Below are positions 11,683 to 21,016 of a DNA stretch of 64,000 bases, in pieces. Positions within the stretch are counted from its first letter, which is position 1; the number at the start of each line of letters is the position of its first letter. Position numbers and translations under genes: made by a program. The notes beneath the pieces are model-generated. The model made no database searches and had not been told where the DNA came from. It was given only the letters and a program-made list of their open reading frames with translations. The DNA is from Cordilura impudica (taxonomy: Eukaryota; Arthropoda; Insecta; Diptera; Scathophagidae), in NCBI GenBank assembly GCA_963682025.1, contig OY821521.1:54737908-54801907 (forward strand). Reading direction: 5' to 3'.

Positions 11683-12414
11683 GCATCAGAGTTCAGAAAA
11701 AAACACACACTGAATAAAAAACTCGTACATATATGTAAACAAACATAACTTAGACCAACACACACATATTTTTATTTTCATATCAATTATGTGCGTTTCT
11801 AAATTTTCTACGGTGCCCAACACAACCATGACTGTGTTCGTTTTAATATTTCGTTATTTACACGAACATTTTTGTATCACATACTTTTTGTTTCAATCAC
11901 ACATAAAGCACACATTTTTGAGTGTTGCTTTATTTGAAGTTCTTGTTCTGCTACGTGTAGTGAAAAAAAACACAGAACATGTACAATAAACAGGTTCGAG
12001 TTCAGTTATATTTTAAGTCATGTTGTGGCTCGTGTAGTAAGAAAAAACACAACATGTACAATAAACAGGTTCGAGTTCAGTTATATTTTAAGTCGTGTTT
12101 AAAATATAACTGAACTCGAACCTGTTTATTGTACATGTTCTGTGTTTTTTTTCACTACACGTAGCAGAACATGAACTTCAAATAAAGCAACACTCAAAAA
12201 TGTGTGCTTTATGTGTGTTTGAAACAAAAAGTATGTGATACAAAAATGTTCGTGTAAATAACGAAATATTAAAACGAACACAGTCATGGTTGTGTTGGGC
12301 ACCGTAGAAAATTTAGAAACGCACATAATTGATATGAAAATAAAGATATGTGTTGGCTGCTTTTGAACAGAACATTGTGTGTTTCATGTGTGTATTTTCT
12401 GAACCTTGGTTGGC
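11683..12414. repeat. Long near-perfect inverted repeat (hairpin)
   Basis: Two arms, about 11756-11996 and 12120-12355, are reverse complements. Mirrored 66-codon frames at 11789-11989 (+) and 12126-12326 (-) differ at only two residues. Weaker pairing extends outward to the ggttcagaaaa-type blocks. About 85 bp of the left arm next to the loop is duplicated (around 11990-12095). The mirrored frames are not proposed as genes. A transcript across this would fold into a long duplex. A diverged single copy lies at 14166-14595. Confidence 0.85.
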
Positions 12415-12525
12415 ATACTGCATACTTTTGAATTGTATGCAAAAAAAAAACATCAGAAACGTCTCTTAAGTTTTTTGAAAAACAAGTGAAGTTCTATATG
12501 TATAAAATTTCTCTGTTTTCTATTT

Positions 12526-13306
12526 ATACCCTATACCACTATGTGGTTTGGGTATAATGACTTTGTGCTGCTGTTTGTAACAACCAAAAATATTTGACCT
12601 ACACCCATCTTTAATTATACCGATCGAATCAGAATCACTATCTGATTCGATTTAACGATGTCCGTCCGTCCGTCCGTCTGTGTGTCCATATAAAGCTTGT
12701 AATCAAACTGCATGTCGCAAATATGAATATATTTTGATAAAATTTGGTATTTGATCTTTTATCGGCCATGGGATGAACGCTATTGAAATTGGTGAGAATC
12801 GGTCCATGTTCAGACCTAGCCCCCATACAAATGACCCCTATGAAATCAACATATATTGCCATAAGATCCAAATTATCATATAAATCTTAGTCAAATTGGG
12901 TTTGTATATATTTATTACATCCATTAATCAGTAGTCCAAAAATGATCCCTATTGGACAACTCTTAATCATAGGCCCCATATAGAGCTGCTTCCCGATCTT
13001 CACTTAAATCTGTCAAAAAACAAATATATTGCACTGATTCTTCTCAAATTTGGTTGTATATATTTTTGCAAAATACAAGAGACTCTACCAAACATGGTCA
13101 GGATCGGTCCATTTTTGGGCCTAGTCCCCATATAGATAAGCATCCGATATGAACTTTTTCATATCTGCAGCCGAAAAATTTAATAAAAATCCCACTCAAA
13201 TTTGGTTTATTCTTATTTTCTATATCCAGTTAGTTGGGCCTGAGAGATAGGGTCTCTAAGCGCATGGTATAGGGTATCGTATAGTCGGTCTAGACCGACT
13301 ATAATT
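12526..13306 (+). repeat. Family A GTCY repeat, tandem copy 1
   Basis: A near-complete family A copy running from ataccctataccactatgtg through a gtccgtccgtccgtctgtgt run to the tagtcggtctagaccgacta palindrome. It lacks the ttttcttacttgttt tail and runs directly into the next copy. Small frames inside are recurrent repeat translations, not genes. Confidence 0.85.
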
Positions 13307-14095
13307 ATACCCTATACCACTATGTGGTTTGGGTATAATGACTTTGTGCTGCTGTTTGTAACAACCAAAAATATTCGTCCTAGACCCATCTTTAATTATA
13401 CCGATCGACTCAGAATCACTTTTTGAGTCGAAATAGCATCGTCCGTCCGTCCGTCTGTGTGTCCATGCAAACTTTGTAATCAAGCTACAGGTCGCAAATA
13501 TGAACATATTTTGATGAAATTTGGTATATAAGCTTTCATCGGCCATGGGGTGAACGTTATTGAAATTGGTGAGAATCGGTCCATGTTCAGACTAGCCCCA
13601 TACAAATGACCCCCTATGAAATCGAAATAAATTGCCTTAAGTTCCAAATTATCATATAGATCTCATTCAAATTGGGTTTGTATGTGTTTATTACATCCAT
13701 TAATGAGTAGTCCAAAAATTATGCCTATGGGAAATTCTTAGTCATAGGCCCCATATAGAGCTGCTTCCCGATCTTCACTTAAATTTATCAAAAAACAAAA
13801 ATATTGCACAGATTTTTCTCAAATTTGGTTTGTGTATATTTTTTCAAAGTGTAAGTGACTTTACCAAATATGGTCAGGATCGGTCCTTTTTTGGACCTAG
13901 TCCCCATATAGACATATCATCCGATATGAACTTTTTCATATCTGCAGCCAAAAAAATTAATAAAAATGCCACGCAAATTGGGTTTATGCTTATTTGCTAT
14001 ATCCAATTAGTTGTACCGAAGAGATAGGGTCTCTAAACCATGGTATAGGGTATCGTATAGTCGGGATAGACCGACTATAATTTTCTTACTTGTTT
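13307..14095 (+). repeat. Family A GTCY repeat, tandem copy 2
   Basis: This copy has the same order of blocks as its neighbour and ends with the full cttacttgttt tail. The terminal palindrome is imperfect here (tagtcgggatagaccgacta). Differences from copy 1 across the length suggest the tandem pair is not a very recent duplication. Confidence 0.85.
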
Positions 14096-14165
14096 ATTAT
14101 TATTTTTTTATAATTATTTTTTTTATAACTGGTAATGAATTATTTTAGATTTTTTTAAAATAAAT

Positions 14166-14595
14166 TTGCTACAAAGAATTGTTGTCGTGTTTATATGGGT
14201 GTATCCGATTTTTCCGATGGCGATGGATAATGTTTTAATTTTTAGCTGTACGCGTTCAAGAACACGAACTGAAAATAAAACTATACTCGAACCTGTTTAT
14301 TGTTCATGTTCTGTTTTTTTGGCAGTACACGTGCAAGAACACGAAATTAAAATAAAGATACACTCGAACCTGTGTGGTTTATGTGTGTTCGAAACAAAAA
14401 AAACGTAATAGATACATGTTCGTGTACACAGCCAAATATTAAAACGAAACACATTCATGATTGTGTGCGGTACCGTACAAAATTTAGAAACACACATAAT
14501 TGATATGAAAATAAAAATATGTATTGGCTGTTTAGAACAGAACATTGTGTGTTTAATGTGTGTATTTTCTGAACCTTGCTTAGTGCTTCGCATAG
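14166..14595. repeat. Diverged copy of the hairpin-arm repeat
   Basis: Blocks such as tttagaaac, cacataattgatatgaaaat, gaacctgtttattg and tgtgtattttctgaaccttg match the hairpin at 11683-12414 but are clearly diverged. Only one main orientation is seen, although gaacctgt-containing blocks are repeated. Open frames on both strands follow repeat sequence and are not supported as genes. Confidence 0.65.
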
Positions 14596-14917
14596 GCCGA
14601 CTTGAAACGCTTTGTTGGAAATTTCGAGGTTAGCAACAATGTTGCTAATAATGTCGCTCTGTGTGTTACTTGATATGTTGCTAGATGTAATTGTAATATC
14701 ACCGAATCTTGAATCTTCTTTGACCAGATATTGCAAGATGCTGAACTAATTGTGATTTTTTTTTTTTTGGTGCACTGAATACTTTACCTTTCCCTTCTCG
14801 GAAAGACTATTGCACCATTTCTCAATTAAGTTATATTTTTTAATTATTATTATTTTTTGGCATATTACTTAACGGACAGCGCAAAATTGTAACGATTGTA
14901 ATTTTGTAATTTAATAA
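14596..14917 (-). other. Possible coding relic, unrecognised
   Basis: A minus-strand frame (14455-14736) enters here and reads as ordinary protein (FGDITITSSNISSNTQSDII). A further piece upstream reads LIEKWCNSLSEKGK. I do not recognise the family. It may be a transposon gene fragment or a lost host exon; no start or splice sites were confirmed. Confidence 0.25.
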
Positions 14918-17163
14918 CACTGTGCGACAAATGGTAGGGGTCAGTGATCGGGATGGAATGAAACCACCGGGGAAAGTTGTATCGGTCAAAAAAAGTTATA
15001 CGTGTCCCGGCGTTTCGCTGGGTCACATCTAGGAATTGAGATATATCGATTTGAACTTAGTAAGTATCGTATAGGGGAATTTGTCTCGTTTTGGGCTCTT
15101 TTGTTTGACATAACTCGAGAACCACTTGTGCTGAAACAAATTTAGAAAAATTGAGAATTACAATTCCTTTAATCTGTTCATGTAACGTTTCGCTACATAA
15201 GCAACAGTTTCGCAGTTATAAATAAATGTATGAAGTAAAAAAATATATTTTATGCCTAAAAAATTTAAAAAAAAATTTTTTTTTAATTCATAAAAAATCC
15301 AAAACGGAAAAAAGTGTCAAGTCCTATTACTTTCACGTAAAGTCACATAACCTATGAACAAAATGAGAATCATGAAAATCGATGTACGCGTTTCGCTTTT
15401 ATTCACAATTAAGTAAAGGGTATCTCATTTTGACAAGAATATTGATTTTATTTTTCAATGAATTTGGATAATATTTATTATATATTATTTATTATTAACA
15501 CGTAAAATTAAAAATATCAGGTTATTACACGGATACATAGATCATAAAAATCGATGAACAATTAAATTTATTTTCGCTTAATTTTTGATTCTGCAACAAT
15601 CTTGTTCATTCATGCTCGTGATATTTGAATTATTTTGTTCGATGGGCCGGCTTCTGGTATTGGTTCATACGTGAAATCCGATTGATCCATTGTTGCAATA
15701 GAAAAATAAGTTTCTCTGTCAGGTCTTGGAAGCGGTGGAATTTGTATATCATCAGAATGCGGAAGAGGTGTTTGTGCACTTATAACAGAGATGTAAACTC
15801 TTTGTTTAAGGCCTTTACGATTTACTTCATGTATTTTGTTTGCACAAGCATATCAGTTGTCGGAATTGTGCTCTCCTGGATCAGTCCAAATCATTGGTAC
15901 ACCAAAGAAAGTGTACTGCGTTTCCCTTGGATTCACATGTTAAGACCATTGTAGCACGTTTTACAAATTTTGTCTGGGGCCCACGAAATGCCGCGAATTA
16001 TTTCGGAATCAAGATTAAAAGCACGCTCAGTGAGTAATGCAGTATTTGTTGAAAAAGCTCTTTTGCCACAAACGTAACAAAATAAATTGAGATTTTCTGA
16101 ACAATTTGCACTCATTTCGATTTTACACTTTTATTACTTTTTCGTCACTTTTAAAAAACCGTACTTTTCGCGTTCGTAGATACTTGTTGAATGACATAAA
16201 ACGACAATGAACACCTATATATACTACGTATTTTTCCATATGTAACTGACAGGTACTTATGAATGGACGCATCTGTAAAGGGAGCATATTTACCTGATTG
16301 AGCCTTCTAAAACCAGGGCTCATACAAATTCGTTTCAAATTTTTTATAACTTTCCAAATAATGAGCACTCGTAAATGTGGGTGGAAGTTCTGTAAAAAAA
16401 AATAATCCCTTACAGGTAGGCAACGGAAAACCCCACATCAATAAAAAGGTGCACTATCCTCTTTTCCCTTTAATTGTCTGTGCACGGAGTAGGTATCATG
16501 AAGGAACAAGAAGAGAAATTCAGCGTCTGCGCACATTTATGACCTTTTTTAGTTTGTTACCGCAATCATAAAAATGAAATAACATTTTGTTTATTACTTT
16601 TTTTTTTTAATTCTGAGAATCATAAAAAAGTCATCAACGTTTTTACTAATGAGAAGGCTTTACTTCAAAATGAGATAAATACTTTAACTTAATTGGGAAT
16701 AAAAGCGAAACGCGTCCATGGATTTTCATGATCCATGTCTTAATTTGTGCACAGGTTATGTGACTTTACGCCAAAGTAATAAGACTTGACACTTTTTCCC
16801 GTTTTGGATTTTGCATGATTTTTAAAAATACTAAATTTTAATTTTTTAGGCATAAATTTATTAATAACTGCGAAACTGTTGATTGTGTGGAGAAATGATA
16901 TAGAAGTAGATTAAAGTTATTGCAATTCTTAATTTTTCTAAATTTGTTTCAGCAAAATCGGACTAGTAGTTCTCGAGTTATGTCAAACAAAAGAGCACAA
17001 AACGTGACAAATTCCCCTATACGATACTTACCAAGTTCAAATCGATATATCTCGATTCCTATACGTGACCCAGCGAAACGCCGGGATACGTATAACTTTT
17101 TTTTGACTGATATGACTTTACCCGGTGGTTTCATCAAATTCCCAATGTGGCTGTCGCACAGTG
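14918..17163. mobile_element. Unclassified DNA element with ~500-bp terminal inverted repeats
   Basis: The left arm (14918 to about 15440) and right arm (about 16670-17163) are reverse complements at moderate identity, starting cactgtgcgaca. Shared landmarks include gaaaccaccgggg, cggcgtttcgctgggtcac (right arm: gacccagcgaaacgccg), tcgatatatctcgatt-like sequence, aagtgtcaagtc and gcgtttcgcttttatt. TAA next to both ends may be a 3-bp duplication. CAC-starting ends with a 3-bp duplication recall CACTA-type elements, but that is speculative. The interior (15440-16670) carries a minus-strand zinc-finger gene relic. Confidence 0.75.
15625..16115 (-). pseudogene. Paired-cysteine (zinc-ribbon-like) protein relic in the long-TIR element
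   Basis: The minus-strand start at 16115 reads MSANCSENLNLFCYVCGKRAF, then WAPDKICKTCYNGL, giving two CxxC pairs in one 60-residue frame ended by a stop. After a frame change, VPMIWTDPGEHNSD is followed by an in-frame TGA and YACANKIHEVN, then ISAQTPLPHSDDIQIPPLP. The TGA lies where a partner cysteine would be expected. This matches, from memory, a widespread arthropod protein family with YVCG ... WxPxxxCxxC ... HxSDCYFC blocks whose function I cannot name. The rest of that protein is missing, so this element is probably non-autonomous. Confidence 0.5.
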
Positions 17164-17295
17164 TAATTCGTATTTGATTATTTCTATCCAATTCAGGTTA
17201 TGATGGCTATTTTTGTTATTGCAACAAGTTGTTTCGTATTTATAAATTTTGGAATTTTCTCAGGATCCTTCAGATTTTGTATATTTTACCATATA

Positions 17296-19404
17296 CAGTA
17301 GTAACTCGATTCTTGCACATACTTGATACTTGCACACCTCGATTCTTGCAACATAGAAATATTTTTCATTACGCACTCAGTACTTGTGACATCCGAAAAT
17401 TTTGAACTCGATACTTGCAACATTTTTGTATTACACTTGCGTGCTGCTTTGTTTACGTTTTCTTAGCCTGAATACATTTCGGGAAATCCCCGTCGTTTTA
17501 TGCTGCTGATGAAATGTTGTAATTTGAATCAGTTTTAAGCAGACTATTGAGAGGTGCGGTGTCATAATGGCAAAGAAAAAATTTACGTTGCTGACAATTA
17601 AAGACAAAGCTGAAGTTTTAAAGAAATTAAGTGCTGGATTTTCCACCAGTTCCTTAGCCAAAAGTTTTCATGTGCATAGATCCACAATAACTCGTGTTAA
17701 GAGAAATGAAAAGACCATAAAGAAATTTGTGGCGCATTCTGAATCCGGCCCTGAGAGAAGAAAGACGCTTAAACCCTCGGAGTTTCGAAAAATGGAAAGA
17801 GCATTGTTTAAATGGTTTGCAAATCAAAGAGCAAAGAATTTACCAATCACATCTGATATGCTCAAGGAAAAGGCAAAGTTATTCCATGCCAAAATTCAGG
17901 AAAAGTCAGGTGGCTTCCACGCTAGCAATGGTTGGGTTGCAAACTTTAAAAAAAGACCTGGAATCCGAATACTCAAAATATATGGGGAAAAACTGTCAAA
18001 TAAGAGTGATTCTGTTAACCCTTTTTTGCAAAAACTAAATGAAAAAATTGCCGATCTAAATTTGGAAAAGGAGCAGATATACAATGCTGATGAGTCTGGC
18101 CTATTTTGGAAGCTTTTGCCCGATAGAACTCTTGTGCGCTCTAAAGAAACCTCGGCGCCGCGGCGCGCCGGGACATAAAATCAGTAAGAAAGAATAACTT
18201 TTCTTGTTTGTACGAATGCTGCTGGAAATCATAGAGTGAAATTAATGGTTATTGGAAAACCATCAAATCCTCGTTCATTCAAAAATTTTACGGATATGCC
18301 TGTTGTCTACAAAGGTAATAAAAGTGCTTGGATGACAATGGCTTTGTTTGAAGAATGGTTTCACAGAATATTTGTTCCAGAGGTAAGTCAATTGTTGGTC
18401 CTAAAAAAATTCCTTTTATTACATACATAATTTAAAATTTCTTAAATCTGTAGGTGAAATAGTTCCTTCGTGGAAAAAGTCTTCCCGAAAGAGCTCTTTT
18501 ACTTATTGATAATGCTCCATGCCATGCCAAAGAAGGCGAGTAAAGGAGTAATGATGGTGAAATTTCGGTAATGTGCCTTCCTCCAAACTGTACTGCTCTT
18601 ATACAGCCCATGGACCAGAATGTTATAAGGTTTGCGAAGCTGAACTATAAAAAAAGCCTATTAAGTCACATTGTTCGTTGTGGAAAAACAATAGACGAGT
18701 CTTTGCGAAACATCAGCTTAAAAGACGGAATATGTTTTTTAGCTAATGTGTGGAATGCCCTTAATAAGTCTTCAATTCCGTCATCATTTCAAAAACTGTT
18801 TAATAAATCATCCGACTGGGATAATGAAGATGTCATTCCTCTTTCAGAGTTACGTTTACAGCTAGCTGACGTTGCAATCAATATTCAATCCATTGCAACT
18901 TTGCTTCAAGAAGTAGAACCATTGCAGCAAATATCACATTCTGAAATTGAGCAATGGATTGTTGAACCTAATTTGGTGCTCACCGCACAAAATGAAGAGC
19001 AGTGTACCGATGATGACCTTACATGGTACTCAAGACGAAGCAAGTTACATCGGAGGAGACTATATCAGCATTCAATATTTGCATAGAATGGGCGGAGCGA
19101 AACAATGCTTCATTAGACGATATTATGATGCTCCAGAGACTAAGAAGCAGTGTAGTACTGAACAAGCGACTTTGTACAAAACAAACAAAAATTTTAAATT
19201 TCTTTAATTCCACATAAAATATGTATCTACTGTTATACGAATGCGTTGAACTTAAGTGTTTTGAATTGAAATATTAAACTTAGATTCTAAACAGATGTAT
19301 GTGCCTTTTATTTTGCATGGATAATTAATACTCGGTACTTGCGAAAACCTCGAAACTTGCACCGAGCCCGGTTTTCATTACGTGCGAGAATCGAGTTTCT
19401 ACTG
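17296..19404 (+). mobile_element. Tigger/pogo DNA transposon (Tigger II)
   Basis: A 2109-bp element with 23-bp inverted ends (17296-17318 and 19382-19404; cagtagtaactcgattcttg on the left, two mismatches). It is flanked by TA (17294-17295 and 19405-19406). Subterminal ctcgattcttgca / gatacttgca blocks are repeated just inside the left end (17307-17420). It is related to Tigger I by protein sequence and by one intron position. Confidence 0.92.
17567..19217 (+). pseudogene. Tigger II transposase, disrupted
   Basis: The ATG at 17567 begins MAKKKFTLLTIKDKAEVLKK and runs into an N-terminal helix-turn-helix (FSTSSLAKSFHVHRSTITRV). A CENP-B-like region follows (GGFHASNGWVANFKKRPGIR), then YNADESGLFWKLLP (first Asp), LLLIDNAPCH (second Asp) and LPPNCTALIQPMDQN. 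An intron starts at about 18382 (GTAAGT) and ends at about 18453 (TGTAG), at the same place as in Tigger I. Breaks are a 10-bp GC-rich insertion near 18156-18170, a lost A near 18186-18192, in-frame TAG in the second exon (18460-18462), TAA (18541-18543), and a frame change near 19023. The last frame ends with LNFFNST at 19217. It cannot make an active enzyme as read. Confidence 0.85.
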
Positions 19405-19788
19405 TATTGCATATATTTAGCATATTTTAGAATATTTTTTGCATATTTTTGATATGCACTAACTACTAAAAATATCGAAAATTCTGAGGTCTACTCGCAG
19501 TAATCAAAAACAGCAGATAGTTTGGTAAAAAGCTAAATTCACATATTTTTGCTGAAATCAACCTAATGAGAATCCAAGCAAAGAGATATTCTTTTTTTTG
19601 GCTTTATTCAATAGTAACAAACTAGAATATAAAACAACTTTGAAAAAAAAAATTATATTTTTAGTAGTTTAACCTATAGTCTGCCTACTTTGAAATTTAG
19701 GAAGTTTCTAATCTTTCGAATGTCTAGATTGTAATTAGTAACACTTTCATACAAGCTGAAACTGTTTAAATAGTCCATATTAAAAAAA
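19405..19788. other. AT-rich with gcatattt motifs, no gene
   Basis: Short tgcatattttt-type motifs occur on both sides of Tigger II (17215-17293 and 19407-19460), so the Tigger apparently inserted into a low-complexity repeat. Nothing else was recognised. Confidence 0.4.
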
Positions 19789-20582
19789 AACAAGTAAGAA
19801 AATTATAGTCGGTCTAGACCGACTATACGATACCCTATACCATGCGTTTAGAAACCCTATCTCTTAGGTCCAACTAACTGGACATAGAAAATAAGCAAAA
19901 ACCAAATTTGAGTGGGATTTTTATTAATTTTTTTGGCTGCAGATATGAAAAAGTTCATATCGGATGCTATATCTATATGGGTACTAGGTCTAAAAATGGA
20001 CCGATCCTGATCATGTTTGGTAAAGTCTTTTGTATTTTGCAAAAATATATATACAAACAAAATTTGAGAAGAATTAGTGCAATATTTTTGTTTTTTAATA
20101 GATTTAAGTGAAGATCGGGAAGCAGCTCTATATGGGGCCAAAGGGATCATTTTTGGACTACTCATTAGCGGATGTAATGAACGCATACAAACCCAATTTG
20201 AGTAAGATCTATATGACAATTTGGATCTTATGGCAATTTATGTCGATTTCATAGGGGTAATTTGTATGGGGGCTAGGTCTGAACATGGACCGATTCTCAC
20301 CAATTTCAATAGCGTTCATTCCATGGCCGATGAAAGCTTACATACCAAATTTCATCAAAATATATTTATATTTGCGACCTGCAGTTTGATTACAAGCTTT
20401 ACATGGACACACAGACGGACGGACGGACGGACGGACGGACGGACATTGTTAAATCAACTCAAAAAGTGATTCTGATTCGATCGGTATAATTAAAGATGGG
20501 TCTAGGTCAAATATTTTTGGTTGTTACAAACAGCAGCACAAAGTCATTATACCCAAACTACATAGTGGTATAGGGTATAAAA
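19789..20582 (-). repeat. Family A GTCY repeat, minus-strand copy
   Basis: A full-length reverse copy: acaagtaagaaaattatagt with the perfect 20-bp palindrome at the left, the GTCY run as cagacggacggacggacgga (about 20413-20443), and tagtggtatagggtataa at the right. It ends roughly 260 bp before the start codon of the cGAS-like gene, so it could influence that promoter (inference). Confidence 0.9.
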
Positions 20583-20844
20583 AGAGTTTGAGTTAAATCG
20601 AATGGGCAAAATTTGGTATCACTCTAAAATTAAAAATTTTTTTGTCGGCTACTACTTCTACCTAAATTTATATTTTTCGAGCAATTATCTGCTGCCAAGT
20701 TGTGTTGAATTTTTTTTTTTTTTTTTTTTTTGCAGAAAATAGAAAATTCTCTCGAATTTATTCCATTTTTATACAATAACTTTTACGATTTCGTTGTTAT
20801 TTAAAACATTATATTATTTCAGTATTTAGCAATTAAACACTACA
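20583..20844 (+). promoter_or_regulatory. Likely 5' UTR/promoter region of the cGAS-like gene
   Basis: This is the only non-repeat sequence between the family A copy and the start codon at 20845. It has a long T tract followed by TTGCAG (about 20709-20736) and a second TTTCAG (about 20817-20822), so an upstream untranslated exon is possible. An in-frame TAG at 20827-20829 blocks any upstream extension. The start context is ACAATGG. No TATA or initiator element was firmly identified. Confidence 0.4.
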
Positions 20845-21016
20845 ATGGGTCCATTTGAAGACCATTTACAATACATTCATGGTGAAATATCCATTAAAGA
20901 CGAAGATCGCCGTCCATATACTGCAATTTTTGATACAGTAAGAAATTGGCTCTTACAGGCAATGTGTGATGTTGATCCGGTTTTTAAGAAACTGTACAGT
21001 GGTACTTGTTTATTTG
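20845..21016 (+). CDS. cGAS-like gene, exon 1
   Basis: This encodes residues 1-57 plus one base of codon 58, from ATG at 20845-20847 (MGPFEDHLQYIHGEI) to YSGTCLF. The donor is G|GTAAGT at 21017. It covers the N-terminal helix before the nucleotidyltransferase core. Confidence 0.85.

Noticed and set aside
11789..12326. Mirrored 66-codon frames in the hairpin
   Set aside because: The same frame appears in both arms simply because the arms are inverted copies; the diverged copy at 14166 does not conserve it.
16920..17191. 85- and 80-codon frames on opposite strands at the right end of the long-TIR element
   Set aside because: They overlap each other inside the terminal inverted repeat, and the left arm does not keep either frame open.
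20221..20469. 82-codon frame with RTDGRTDGRT, and similar frames in other family A copies
   Set aside because: It is a translation of the GTCY tetranucleotide run and repeat body; it recurs only with the repeat.
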